Assembly (NCBI GenBank): GCA_963756895.1
Contig: CAVWPI010000011.1
Span: 735,210 to 799,209, forward strand
Direction of reading: 5' to 3'
Source: DASUAS01 sp963756895
Lineage (GTDB): Bacteria > Actinomycetota > Acidimicrobiia > IMCC26256 > DASPTH01
Length of the DNA stretch: 64,000 bases
The notes under the pieces are model-generated. The model ran no database searches. It worked only from the letters and a program-made list of their open reading frames with translations, and was not told the origin of the DNA. Below, piece by piece: positions 20,339-29,237 of the stretch. Both the position numbers and the translations under genes were made by a program. Position 1 is the first letter of the stretch; the number at the start of each line of letters is the position of its first letter.

Positions 20339-22594
20339 TCAGGCCGCGGTCAGCTCGAAACGCCCCGCCAGCCCGCCAACCGAGGATGCGGCGATCCACA
20401 CGTCGAACTGGCCGGGCTCCACCGTCCAGCCCTTGTCGCCCCAGAATTGCAGGTCCTGCCGCTTCAGCGTGAACGTCACGCGCCTCGATTCCCCCGGCGC
20501 CAGCGTCACGCGCTCGAAGCCCTTGAGTTCGCGCACCGGCCGCGTCCGGCTGGCGACCACATCGTGGATGTAGAGCTGCGCCACTTCCGTCCCCGCGCGC
20601 TTGCCCGTGTTGGTGACAAGCGCGGAAGCCGTGAGGCTGCCGTCCCACGCCAGCGCCGCATCAACCTTGAGGTCGGACAGTGTGAACTGCGTGTAGCTGA
20701 GCCCGTGGCCGAACGGATACATCGCCTCGTTCTTGGTCTCGCGATACCGCGCCTTATAGGCCTGATCGCCTTCATCGGGCGCTGGCCGCCCGGTCGGCCG
20801 GTGATCGTAGAAATAGGGTTCCTGCCCGGAAAAGTTCGGGAAGCTTGCCGACAGTTTCGCCGAAGGATCGACGTCGCCGAACAGCACGTCCGCAACGGCG
20901 TTGCCCGTTTCGCTGCCGAGGAACCAGCAGGCCAGGATCGCCGGCGCCGCCTTCACCGCGCCTTCCAGCGCCAGCGCGCGGCCATGCTTCAGCAGCACGA
21001 CCACCGGCTTGCCCGTCGCCGCCACCGCATCGGCGAGCGCCTGCTGCGCCGGCGGCACGACGATCGCCACGCGCGATTGATCTTCGCCCGACATGCCCTG
21101 ATCCTCGCCGATCGCCAGGATCACCAGGTCAGCCGCCTGCGCCGCCGCCACGGCCGCATCGATGCCGCCGGCGATCGGCGCCTCGACGTCCGATCCCTTG
21201 ACGACGGTCAGCGCCTTGGGATCACTCAACTTGGCGCGAATGCCCGAGGCGATGTCCACGCCGATCGATTCGTCGTTCATGAACGCCCAGGGGCCGGCCA
21301 GATTGGCCTTGTCGTCGCCGAACGGGCCAATCAGCGCGATCCGGCCCGGCGCCTTGCCGAGCGGCAGCAGCGCGCCTTCATTCTTCAGCAGCACGATCGA
21401 TCGCGCGCCCGCTTCGCGCGACAGCCGCCGCGTCGCCGGCATCGCGACCTGCGTCTTTTCCGCCTTGTAGTCCATCGATCGATACGGATTGTCGAACAGC
21501 CCGAGCTGCTCCTTGAGCGTCAGCACCCGCCGCACCGATGCATCGACCAACGCCACCGGCACCTCGCCCTTTTCGACCAGATCGGGCAGCCATTTGTTAT
21601 AAAGCCCGCTCTGCATCGACATATCGACGCCGGCGGTGAACGCCTTCTTCGCCGCATCGCGCCCATCGGCGGCATAGCCGTGCGCGATCAGTTCCTCGTC
21701 GGCGGTGTAATCGGAGACCACCAGGCCGCGGAAATGCCATTCGTCGCGCAGCAAATCGGTCAGCAGCCAGTGATTGCCGCTCGCCGGCACGCCGTTCAGA
21801 TCGTTGAAGGCGGACATGGTGGTCAGCGCGCCCGCGTCGAACGCGGCCTGGAACGGCGGGAAATGGATTTCGCGCAGCGTCTCCATCGACACATCGACGG
21901 TGTTATATTCCATGCCCCCCTCGACCGCGCCATAGGCGGCGAAATGCTTCGGGCAGGCCGCCACGCGCGTTGGATCGGTGGGATCGGTTCCCTGAAAGCC
22001 GCGGACGCGCGCGATCGCCAGTTGCTGCCCCAGATAGGTGTCCTCGCCCGATCCTTCGGCGACACGCCCCCAGCGCTCGTCGCGGGCGACATCGACCATC
22101 GGCGCGAAGGTCCAGTGCATGCCAACCGCCGTCGCCTCCAGCGCGGCGGCGCGCGCGGTGCGCTCGGCAAGGTCGGGATCGAACGCGCCGGCTTCGGCGA
22201 TCGGGATCGGGAAGACCGTCGCCAGACCGTGGATCACGTCGCCGGCGAACACCAGCGGTATCTTCAGCCGGCTTCCCTCGATCGCTGCTTTCTGCGCCTG
22301 CCGCGCGCCCGATACGCCGACGCCGTTGAACAGCATGCCGATCTTGCCCGCCTTGATATCGGCAAGCTGCGCTGCGGCATTGCTGCTCACCGCATTGGGG
22401 TTGAACGGGATTCGCGGCGGCCGGATCGCATCGCCGAAACACGATAGCTGCCCGGCCTTTTCCGCCAGCGTCATCCGGGCGATCAGGCTCTCGATCCGGT
22501 CGCTTTGGGCAAAGGCGATGCGCGGCGCGAGCGCGAAGCCGGCAAGCGCGCCTCCCGTCTGGAGCAGCGAACGGCGCGAGATCGGCAGGGTCAT
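20339..22594 (-). CDS. bglX: GH3 beta-glucosidase, Tat-exported (BglX-like)
   Basis: Intact 751-residue family-3 glycoside hydrolase that removes terminal beta-D-glucosyl residues from oligosaccharides. The N-terminus has a twin-arginine signal (ISRRSLLQTGGALAGFALAP; cleavage near residue 29). The GH3 barrel shows DVARDERWGRVAEGSGEDTY, ACPKHFAAYG (Lys216-His217) and the nucleophile Asp295 in LVVSDYTADEE. The second domain (GARSIVLLKNEGALLPLG) and a C-terminal fibronectin-III-like domain (MYPFGHGLSYTQF, RPVRELKGFERV) follow, the BglX arrangement. A LacI-type palindrome lies 13 nt upstream of the start. This gene is outside the main polysaccharide locus but is probably functionally linked. Confidence 0.93.
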   Translation of the reverse strand: MTLPISRRSLLQTGGALAGFALAPRIAFAQSDRIESLIARMTLAEKAGQLSCFGDAIRPPRIPFNPNAVSSNAAAQLADIKAGKIGMLFNGVGVSGARQAQKAAIEGSRLKIPLVFAGDVIHGLATVFPIPIAEAGAFDPDLAERTARAAALEATAVGMHWTFAPMVDVARDERWGRVAEGSGEDTYLGQQLAIARVRGFQGTDPTDPTRVAACPKHFAAYGAVEGGMEYNTVDVSMETLREIHFPPFQAAFDAGALTTMSAFNDLNGVPASGNHWLLTDLLRDEWHFRGLVVSDYTADEELIAHGYAADGRDAAKKAFTAGVDMSMQSGLYNKWLPDLVEKGEVPVALVDASVRRVLTLKEQLGLFDNPYRSMDYKAEKTQVAMPATRRLSREAGARSIVLLKNEGALLPLGKAPGRIALIGPFGDDKANLAGPWAFMNDESIGVDIASGIRAKLSDPKALTVVKGSDVEAPIAGGIDAAVAAAQAADLVILAIGEDQGMSGEDQSRVAIVVPPAQQALADAVAATGKPVVVLLKHGRALALEGAVKAAPAILACWFLGSETGNAVADVLFGDVDPSAKLSASFPNFSGQEPYFYDHRPTGRPAPDEGDQAYKARYRETKNEAMYPFGHGLSYTQFTLSDLKVDAALAWDGSLTASALVTNTGKRAGTEVAQLYIHDVVASRTRPVRELKGFERVTLAPGESRRVTFTLKRQDLQFWGDKGWTVEPGQFDVWIAASSVGGLAGRFELTAA

Positions 22595-22606
22595 CGGGAA
22601 TCCTCG

Positions 22607-22620
22607 TGGAAACGGTTACA
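22607..22620. promoter_or_regulatory. LacI/GalR-family operator upstream of the GH3 gene
   Basis: TGGAAACGGTTACA, on the gene strand TGTAACCGTTTCCA, fits the general LacI-family pattern TGNAANCGNTTNCA with a central CG. It lies 13-26 nt upstream of the start at 22594, a position suited to blocking transcription. Confidence 0.6.
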
Positions 22621-22678
22621 GCCCCTCTTACTGTCAATTCGTTGCGAAGGGGAACCCCAGGATCAACCCGAAATTGCG

Positions 22679-23647
22679 TTACCGCCCCGTCCAGGCGGCG
22701 CTGGCGATCGCACCGGGCGCTTTCGTCCCGGCGCTTAGCCGCTCGTCATGGCGGCGCTTGGCGTTGAGCACGAGGATCAGCGCGGCGACGCTCATCATCG
22801 ATGGCGATTCCCACACCACCACGCCGCCGATCCGCTGGTCGCTGATCGGCGAAATGCCGGCATAAAGCCGCCCGCACCAGCCGTAGAAGGGATAGAGATC
22901 GCGCCCCACGAAACACAGCGTCGCGCCGATCGCGATCTGCGGGAACATCACCACCACGCCGACGATCGCGCGGCCGACATAGCCGATCCCCGCCTCATCG
23001 GGCTCGCGCGGATCGAGCACCAGGCTCCAGAACAGCAGCCCGTCGATCACCATCGACCAGTTCATCACCTGATACAGCACCGGATCGAGCATCGCGACGA
23101 AATGAACCGAGGGAATCAGCCACAGCATCAGCAAGCCGATGAAGGCGATGCACGCCACTTCGGGTTGCCGCGCAAAGCGGATCGCGCCGCGCACCCAGCG
23201 AGCCTCGACCAGCCGCCGCGCCGTCGCCGGCATCCCCGCGACGATCGTCGGCCACGGCCAGGCAAGCGCGATCAGGAACGGCCCCAGATGGTGCATCATC
23301 ATGTGCTGGATGCGATTGTAGAAGAACATGTGCAGCGCGAGATATTCGTAGCGCGTCTGGATCACCGTCCAGATCGCCAGCATACCGACGACGAACAGCA
23401 CGGTGCGCCACCGTGTCGTCGGCGCCGTCCGCAGCCCGCGAACATAACAGAAGCCGGTAAAGGCGAACGCCGCATACCACAGCGCCGAAAAATCCCACGG
23501 CAACCAGAACGGCATCAGCGACGGCCGAAACCGGCTGAACAGCCACAGCACGATCCCGACGAGCGCCAGCGCCAGCGCCGCCTTGCCGTCCCGCGTGCTC
23601 GCCACGGCCGCGCCTCGTTCACGCCAGCGATATGCGGCCTCGATCAT
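22679..23647 (-). CDS. ctaG: Cytochrome c oxidase assembly protein, Caa3_CtaG family
   Basis: Intact 322-residue polytopic membrane protein. About seven hydrophobic helices are visible (for example ALALALVGIVLWLF, LWYAAFAFTGFCY, VACIAFIGLLMLWLIPSVHF and AIVGVVVMFPQIAIGATLCF). The loop HMFFYNRIQHMMMHHLGPFL has the conserved His cluster of the Caa3_CtaG family. Members are tied to copper delivery or assembly of aa3/caa3 oxidases in several bacteria. No oxidase genes are adjacent here, so the specific target is inferred. It is divergent from nothing nearby; the upstream 100 nt separate it from the regulator at 23751. Confidence 0.85.
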   Translation of the reverse strand: MIEAAYRWRERGAAVASTRDGKAALALALVGIVLWLFSRFRPSLMPFWLPWDFSALWYAAFAFTGFCYVRGLRTAPTTRWRTVLFVVGMLAIWTVIQTRYEYLALHMFFYNRIQHMMMHHLGPFLIALAWPWPTIVAGMPATARRLVEARWVRGAIRFARQPEVACIAFIGLLMLWLIPSVHFVAMLDPVLYQVMNWSMVIDGLLFWSLVLDPREPDEAGIGYVGRAIVGVVVMFPQIAIGATLCFVGRDLYPFYGWCGRLYAGISPISDQRIGGVVVWESPSMMSVAALILVLNAKRRHDERLSAGTKAPGAIASAAWTGR

Positions 23648-23750
23648 GGCGACACCTTATTGTCAGGGCGCGCCGCGAGCAATGGCCGCCAAACGATTGC
23701 TGACGGGCACGACAGCAGCACTCACCCGACAGCCGTTGGAACGTCACCGC

Positions 23751-25151
23751 TCAATCCCCCGCAAAGGTGAACGGGGATACGCCGCGTTCGCGGTCGTTGA
23801 TCAGCAAGCGCGCGCGCCGCCGGCGGCGCCGATCGTTGCGGGCAATCGGGCGCGGGTGCAGGCGCGGCAGCCCAGGCCGATCGGCGTCGCCTCGCCGGCC
23901 AGATCGATGCCGCGCGCCACCGCCAGCGGCGGGGCCAGCGCTGCTGCCACCCCCAGCCCGATCGAGAACATCGCCTCGCACGCCGCCGTGCGCGTCGCCC
24001 TTGCGGCGTCACCGTGCGCGCGAGCGTCAGCCAGCGCGCGGCCGTCTTCGAGCTCCACCAATTGCACGGTCAGGCTCGCCCGGCCGGTCGAACGCATGGT
24101 GCAGCCGCCACAACGGGCAGCGTCCGCCGGCCTCGACCAGCGCCGCGCCGCTTGCCCCGGCATAGCGTTTCGATACCTGCCCGGCGCGATCGATGCGGAT
24201 CATGAAGAACGGCAAGCCCCGCGCGCCGACGCGGCTGCAGCGTCGTCAGCCGGTGCGCGACCTGTTCGAATCCCGCGCCGAAGCGGCGCTGCAGCAGCTC
24301 GATGTCATAGCCCGTCGCCTCGCACGCCCGCAGGAACCGCGCATAGGGCATCATCACGCGCCGCCGCGAAATAGCTCGTCAGATGCCGCCGATAGAGCCG
24401 CTCGGCGGCACGATCGCTCGAAGCCGGCGCCGCGCGACCAGCGCCTCGATCTCGGCACGCGCCTCGATCTGCGCCAGCTGATAGGCCGCGGCGAAGCGTG
24501 CGCGATGCCGGATCGAGCATTTCCGACAGCTGCAGTTGCCGCGCATGCAGATCGAGCCGCCTGAGCAGATCGGGCATCACCTCGGCGGGCAGGATGCGGA
24601 TGCCGAGCTGATGCTTGACGCGCAGCCGCTCGGCGATCGCGCCGTAGAGGTCGCCGGCGCCGAGCCGCAGCTCGTCGGCCAGCGCCTCGGCGGCGGCATC
24701 GAGATCGGCGAAATGATTGCGCCACCGCTCGATCTCGCGCGCGCACCGCGTCCACCGCGTCGCGCGAGCGCCGTCAGCGGCGCCGCGCCCGGTCCGATCC
24801 GATCAAGGCGCGCGCGAACGCCTCCGCCCCGCCCGGCGCGCCGGCAAGCCATTCCTCGAGCTCGGCGCGGTCGATCTCCAGATCGGCGAACAGCGGATCG
24901 GCCAGCCGCCGCCGCATCGCCTCCGCGCCGCCGCCCGGCTCGTCGCGCCGAAAGCGCGCGCGGATCGAAATCGAACCGCTCGGCCAGCCGCAGCAGCACC
25001 GTCGCCGACAGCGGCCGCTGGTTGCGCTCGACAAGGTTGAGATAGCTCGGCGAAATCTCCAGCGCCTCGGCCATCGCCGCCTGCGTCAGCCCCGGCCTGC
25101 CGCCGCAGCCGGCGCACGCGCATGTCCGGCGAAAAGCTTGCGATCGGCCAT
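23751..25151 (-). CDS. ScfR/RamB-type short-chain fatty acyl regulator (XRE + IrrE-like), frameshifted
   Basis: Transcription factor of about 467 residues. The N-terminus MADRKLFAGHAR leads to an XRE helix-turn-helix (AAMAEALEISPSYLNLVERNQ, then PLSATVLLRLAERFDFDPRA). A middle IrrE/ImmA-like peptidase-fold region follows (IAERLRVKHQLGIRILP, RCPLWRLH with the Cys-Pro-x-Trp), and a C-terminal DUF2083-type domain (GLGCRACTRARLPATIGAAG; ending SPFTFAGD). At least five frame changes occur. Related RamB/ScfR proteins control glyoxylate-cycle and short-chain acyl genes. Its position back-to-back with isocitrate lyase fits that role. Confidence 0.82.
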
Positions 25152-25220
25152 TGCCTACACGCCTTGTTTCCGATATGGTCTCATGTCAATCAACGCTGCC
25201 CAGAAATCGAACATGTCCAA

Positions 25221-25230
25221 TTGTTTACAA
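25221..25230. promoter_or_regulatory. Candidate operator in the regulator/aceA intergenic region
   Basis: TTGTTTACAA is a TTGT-N2-ACAA inverted repeat midway in the 220-nt gap between the divergent regulator and aceA. The location suits a shared operator, but the site is short and only suggestive. Confidence 0.3.
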
Positions 25231-25371
25231 CAGCACAACGGACGAAGTGCGAGCCTGACAACAACTTCCGACCCTGACATCAACTCGGACAAGAGTCGCG
25301 CAGCGCCTCAACTTTCTCAGACTTAATGTGGCGAAGGCGGTCAAAAAGCCGCGACTGTAAAGGAACCACAC

Positions 25372-26664
25372 ATGACGTTCGAAGATCTCGTCCCCGCTCC
25401 GACCGGCCGTTTCGACGGCATCAGCCGCCCTTATGCGGCCGGCCGACGTGGCGGCGCTGCGCGGCTCGGTCGCCGATCGAGCACACGCTGGCGCGCCGCG
25501 GCGCGCAATCAAGCTGTGGGAGCTGCTGCACAGCGAGGATTACGTCCACGCGCTCGGCGCGATGTCGCGGCAACCAGGCGATGCAGATGGTCCGCGCCGG
25601 GCTGAAGGCGATCTATCTGTCGGGCTGGCAGGTCGCGGCCGACGCCAACACCGCCGGCGCGATGTATCCCGACCAGTCGCTCTATCCGGCCAATGCCGGG
25701 CCGGAGCTGTGCCGCCGGATCAACCGCACGCTGCAGCGCGCCGACCAGATCGAGCATATCGGAAGGCGGCGCCACGCGCGACTGGTTCGCGCCGATCGTC
25801 GCCGATGCCGAGGCCGGCTTCGGCGGCCCGCTCAACTGCTTCGAGATCATGAAGGCCTATATCGAGGCCGGCGCCGCGGGCGTCCATTTCGAGGACCAGC
25901 TCGCCAGCGAGAAGAAGTGCGGCCATCTGGGCGGCAAGGTGCTGATCCCGACCCAGGCGCATGTCCGCAATCTCGACGCGCGCGCGGCTCGCCGCCGACG
26001 TCTGCGGCGTGCCGACGATGATCGTGCGCCCGCACCGACGCCGAAAGCGCCAAGCTGATCACCTCGCGACGTCGACGAGCGCGACCACGAATTCCTCGAC
26101 CGGCGAGCGCACGCCCGAGGGCTTCTTCCGCCTGAAGGACGGCACCGGCGTCGATCATTGCATCAAGCGCGGGCTCGCCTTTGCCGAACATGCCGATCTG
26201 CTGTGGTGGGAAACCTCGCAAGCCCAACCTGGACGATGCGCGCCGCTTCGCCGAGGCGATCAAGAAGGCAGCATCCGGGCAAGATGCTCGCCTACAACTG
26301 CTCGCCCAGCTTCAACTGGGAGGCCAATCTCGACAAGGACGACCATCGCCAAGTTCCAGCGCGAGCTCGGCGCGATGGGCTACAAGTTCCAGTTCGTCAC
26401 GCTGGCCGGCTTCCACAGCCTCAACCACGGCATGTTCGAGCTGGCGCGCGGCTACAGGGACTCGCGGCATGGCGGCCTATTCGGAGCTGCAGCAGGCCGA
26501 GTTCGCCAGCGAAGCGAACGGCTACACCGCCACGCGCCACCAGCGCGAGGTCGGCACCGGCTATTTCGACCGCGTCGCCCAGACGCGTCGCCGGCGGCGC
26601 GAGCTCGACCACCGCGCTCGGCGAATCGACCGAGGCCGCCCAGTTCACCAAGCAAGCCGCTTGA
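25372..26664 (+). CDS. aceA: Isocitrate lyase (many single-base insertions)
   Basis: Cleaves isocitrate to succinate and glyoxylate, the entry of the glyoxylate shunt. It starts MTFEDLVPAPTGRFDGISRP. Joined frames give IKLWELLHSEDYVHALGAMS, AIYLSGWQVAADANTAGAMY, DWFAPIVADAEAGFGGPLNC, HFEDQLASEKKCGHLGGKVL (catalytic KKCGH), AYNCSPSFNWEANLDKD and FQFVTLAGFHSLNHGMFELA. About ten frame changes are present; nearly all are corrected by removing one base. The repaired protein is about 425 residues, normal for the family. The regulator above is divergent; a small conserved gene follows by 13 nt. Confidence 0.95.
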
Positions 26665-26677
26665 AGGAGAAGCAACG

Positions 26678-26834
26678 ATGACCAACGAACCGCAGCGCAG
26701 CCGCGCCGTCTTCTCGACCGAGGATTTCGCGTTGATCAAGGAAGCCGTCGCCGATTACGTGCAAGAAGATCGCCGACGATCCCCGCTCGGCCAAGTTCAG
26801 CAACCTCTATCACCGCCTCGGCCGCCTCGGCTGA
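26678..26834 (+). CDS. Small conserved hypothetical protein downstream of aceA
   Basis: About 51 residues: MTNEPQRSRAVFSTEDFALI, KEAVADYV, then after one extra base near 26762 KKIADDPRSAKFSNLYHRLG and RLG. A ribosome site (GAAGGAGA) precedes the ATG by 6 nt. It lies 13 nt after aceA on the same strand, so it is co-transcribed. I know no function; the sequence is hydrophilic and helical. Confidence 0.65.
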
Positions 26835-26857
26835 GCAACGCTTCCTGGGGAGGAAGG

Positions 26858-26888
26858 ACGCCCGTCGGGGATACCCGGCGGGCGTTTC
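26858..26888. terminator. Hairpin downstream of the aceA operon
   Basis: ACGCCCGTCGGG / CCCGGCGGGCGT forms a long GC-rich stem around a GATA-type loop, followed by only three T. It separates the aceA operon from the convergent toxin gene at 26894. Confidence 0.55.
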
Positions 26889-26893
26889 CGCCG

Positions 26894-27286
26894 TCAATCG
26901 CGGGAGACGAGATGCGATCGGAACCAGTCGGCAAGCGCCTCGACGCTCAGCTCACCCGCCGCCAACGCCAAAAAAGCGGTGACCAACTCGACATCGTCGC
27001 AGGCAAGCGCATAGCCGTTGAGCACCAGGAAAGTTTCGCTGACGACTGCCGCTGTTCGCTTGTTGCCATCGACGAACGGATGATTGCGCGCGATCCCGAA
27101 AGCATAGCTCGCCGCCAGCTCGGCCGCGTCGGGGTCGCCATAAGCGACGAGATTGAGCGGGCGCGCCATTGCGCTTTCCAGCATGTTCCGGTCGCGCACG
27201 CCTCGCGCGCCGCCATGTTCGGCAAGCTGCTCGTCATGCGCGGCGAGCGCGACCGCAAGGTCGATCCAGATCCAGTGCTGCGCCAA
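26894..27286 (-). CDS. doc: Death-on-curing (Doc/Fic) family toxin
   Basis: Intact 130-residue Fic-fold protein. The active-site motif HPFVDGNKRT (residues 69-78) matches the Fic/Doc consensus HxFx(D/E)GNxR with the Doc-type Lys. Doc kinases phosphorylate and inactivate elongation factor Tu; Fic enzymes AMPylate targets. The GNKR form favours Doc chemistry. Upstream LESAMARPLNLVAYGDPD and downstream LFLVLNGYALACDDVE-type sequences are normal for the doc subfamily. It is the second gene of a toxin-antitoxin operon, beginning 3 nt after the AbrB-type antitoxin stop. Confidence 0.92.
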   Translation of the reverse strand: MAQHWIWIDLAVALAAHDEQLAEHGGARGVRDRNMLESAMARPLNLVAYGDPDAAELAASYAFGIARNHPFVDGNKRTAAVVSETFLVLNGYALACDDVELVTAFLALAAGELSVEALADWFRSHLVSRD

Positions 27287-27289
27287 CGT

Positions 27290-27535
27290 CTATTTTGCGA
27301 GTTCGCGAAGTGCCTTGCGTCGTCGCGCCATCACCTCGCGCGCCGCCGCCATCTGCTCGGCAAAGCCATCGTCCTTCGCGCGAAGCTCGAAACCGTCAGG
27401 CGTATCAACAACGCTCAGCGTATCGCCAACGGCGACGCCGAGATTCGCCAACATCTGCTTGGGCAGAATTACGCCGAGCGAATTGCCGACCTTGATGACC
27501 TTCAATTCATGCGGCGGGGTGAATGGCTTGTTCAT
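27290..27535 (-). CDS. AbrB/MazE-type antitoxin
   Basis: An 81-residue swapped-hairpin DNA-binding antitoxin: LKVIKVGNSLGVILPKQML is the AbrB/SpoVT motif, followed by LGVAVGDTLSVVDTPDGFEL and a charged C-terminal helix (EQMAAAREVMARRRKALREL) likely to bind the toxin. The ATG at 27535 is the only start aligned with the family, and no ribosome site precedes it. A -10 element ends 6 nt upstream, so the message is probably leaderless. It is expected to repress its own operon through the palindrome at 27536-27549. Confidence 0.9.
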   Translation of the reverse strand: MNKPFTPPHELKVIKVGNSLGVILPKQMLANLGVAVGDTLSVVDTPDGFELRAKDDGFAEQMAAAREVMARRRKALRELAK

Positions 27536-27570
27536 ACAATTGTTATAACATTCTCTTGCCGAGACGGCAA
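27536..27570 (-). promoter_or_regulatory. Promoter and operator of the AbrB-Doc module
   Basis: On the minus strand: -35 TTGCCG (27570-27565), 17-nt spacer, -10 TATAAC (27547-27542), then 6 nt to the ATG. The palindrome ACAATTGT (27536-27543) overlaps GTTATAAC (27542-27549) across the -10, a good autorepression site. Confidence 0.6.
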
Positions 27571-27623
27571 TCGGAACAACAGCCCCCTTCCCGCGCTCTG
27601 CCATCTCCAGCTACGGAGAAGGC

Positions 27624-28577
27624 ATGGCGCAGGGGAAGCATCAGGGCGAATCGAACCTCTTCATCTTCGCAGCGCTCGCCGCCAACCTCGGCATTGCGGT
27701 CGCCAAGTTCATCGCGGCGAGCATTTCCGGTTCGTCCTCGATGCTCAGCGAGGCGTTCCATTCGGTGGTGGACAGCGGCAACCAGGTGTTGCTCCTCTAC
27801 GGCAAGCACCGGGCGAAACGGCCGCCCGATCACCAGCACCCGTTCGGTTACGGGCGCGAACTGTATTTCTGGAGCTTCGTCGTCGCGATCCTGATCTTCG
27901 CGATCGGCGCGGGCTTGTCGATCTACGAAGGCTATCGCCACATCGTCGAGCCGGAAGCGCTGACGAATCCGACGATCAACTATATCGTGCTTGCGGTGTC
28001 CGCCGCGCTGGAGGGCACGTCGTGGACGCTGGCGGTGCGCGAATTCATGCGCGGCAAGGGTCAGATGGGCTGGTGGCAGGCGGTGCGCCATTCCAAGGAC
28101 CCACCCAATTTCATCGTCCTGTTCGAGGATTCCGCGGCCCTTGCCGGCCTGGTGGTCGCGGCGGCCGGCGTATGGGCCAGCCATTACTGGGGCGATCCGC
28201 GGATCGATGGCTTCGCGTCGATCGGCATCGGGCTGATCCTCGCGGGGGTTGCCGTGCTGCTCGCCCGCGAATCGAAGGGGCTGCTGATCGGCGAACGCGC
28301 CGACGAGGAGGTGATCGCCAAGGTTCACGATCTGATCGATGGCCACCCCGCGGTCTCGTCGGTCAACCACGTCCGCACCATCCATACCGGCCCGGCGGAG
28401 GTGTTCGCGGCGATCAGCGTCGATTTCAAGGACGATGTGACGATGGGCGACGCCGAAACGCTGATCGAGGAAATCGAGGATAAGCTGCGCGATGCCCTGC
28501 CCAGCCTGTCGTCGATCTACATTCGCCCCGAAAAGGCGGAAAATGCCGCGGTGGTGCCGATCAGGCGGCGGGAGTGA
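27624..28577 (+). CDS. Cation diffusion facilitator (ZnT9-like) transporter
   Basis: Intact 317-residue CDF-family membrane protein. TM segments are visible at NLFIFAALAANLGIAVAKFI, FWSFVVAILIFAIGAGLSI, NYIVLAVSAALEGTSWTL, AALAGLVVAAAGVWASHYW and FASIGIGLILAGVAVLLA. TM2 has the metal-site HSVVDSGNQ (HxxxD). In TM5, the expected second HxxxD is replaced by FEDSAALAG, as in SLC30A9/ZnT9 relatives. A cytoplasmic C-terminal domain (VNHVRTIHTGPAEVFAAISV) follows. Zn2+ or Mn2+ efflux is the family norm, but the altered site leaves the metal open. The last 17 bp overlap the convergent DUF4893 gene. Confidence 0.88.
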   Translation: MAQGKHQGESNLFIFAALAANLGIAVAKFIAASISGSSSMLSEAFHSVVDSGNQVLLLYGKHRAKRPPDHQHPFGYGRELYFWSFVVAILIFAIGAGLSIYEGYRHIVEPEALTNPTINYIVLAVSAALEGTSWTLAVREFMRGKGQMGWWQAVRHSKDPPNFIVLFEDSAALAGLVVAAAGVWASHYWGDPRIDGFASIGIGLILAGVAVLLARESKGLLIGERADEEVIAKVHDLIDGHPAVSSVNHVRTIHTGPAEVFAAISVDFKDDVTMGDAETLIEEIEDKLRDALPSLSSIYIRPEKAENAAVVPIRRRE

Positions 28578-29197
28578 CTTCAATGATGTCGAACAGCGAT
28601 TCGAAATGCGGTTGTGGCAGCACCAGGCGCCAACGCTTGTCGCCGATCCGCTCGACATATCCCGCCATGTCGCGTTTCGCGTCGCGCCCGTAATCGAGCG
28701 GCCGCGTCTCGTCGCCGAGCATCAACGTGCCAAGGAATACGCCGCGTGCGGCCTCGTCGTCGAAGATCAGGCCCCGCGGCCGCTGGGCGCCCTCAAGCAC
28801 GCGTCAGCCGCAGCAGCTTGCCGACGGTTTTCACGCTGCACCGCACCGCCGGATAGCTGGTATAGGCCGCCACCGTGGGCGCCGCCGATCCCAGCTTGAT
28901 CCACCGACACCGATAATCGCCCGCCGGCGGCAGCGGATCGGCAAGCGCACGATCCGGATCGAACAACGCCGTATCCTGATCGAGCGGCGCGCCAGCGCCT
29001 GCTTTGCGCACCGCATCGCTCGCCGTCATCCATGCGTCGCGCCAACCGCGCAGCCGCGCCTGATCGTCGTCGGTGGCAATCTCGCGCCAGGTCGGATTCG
29101 CCGCCGATACCTCGGTCGCCAGCGGCCCCTTGGTGGCAGCGCAGCCGCCAAGCGCGCCGATCAGCGCCAGCGCGATCCATCCGTTGCGTATCATCAT
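28561..29197 (-). CDS. DUF4893 lipoprotein (one frameshift)
   Basis: From paired ATGs at 29197: MMIRNGWIALALIGALGGCA, a signal peptide with lipobox LGGC, so it is a predicted lipoprotein. The body (TWREIATDDDQARLRGWRDA, LPPAGDYRCRWIKLG, YPAVRCSVKTVGKLLRLT) shifts frame near 28800 and continues GLIFDDEAARGVFLGTLMLG, DMAGYVERIGDKRWRLVLPQ and ends FDIIEVTPAA. Both halves match the DUF4893 pattern. Function unknown. The gene overlaps the convergent CDF gene by 17 bp. Confidence 0.8.
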
Positions 29198-29237
29198 GCT
29201 TGAGCTAACCACGCCACAACCCAAGGGACAAGCGCGC

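Noticed and set aside
20291..22447. A long plus-strand open frame opposite the GH3 gene
   Set aside because: It is Arg/His-rich and antisense to an intact 751-residue enzyme; no motif was seen.
25961..28483. An apparent giant fusion protein running from aceA into the CDF gene
   Set aside because: It joins shifted pieces of isocitrate lyase with antisense sequence of the toxin-antitoxin genes; the real genes are separate.
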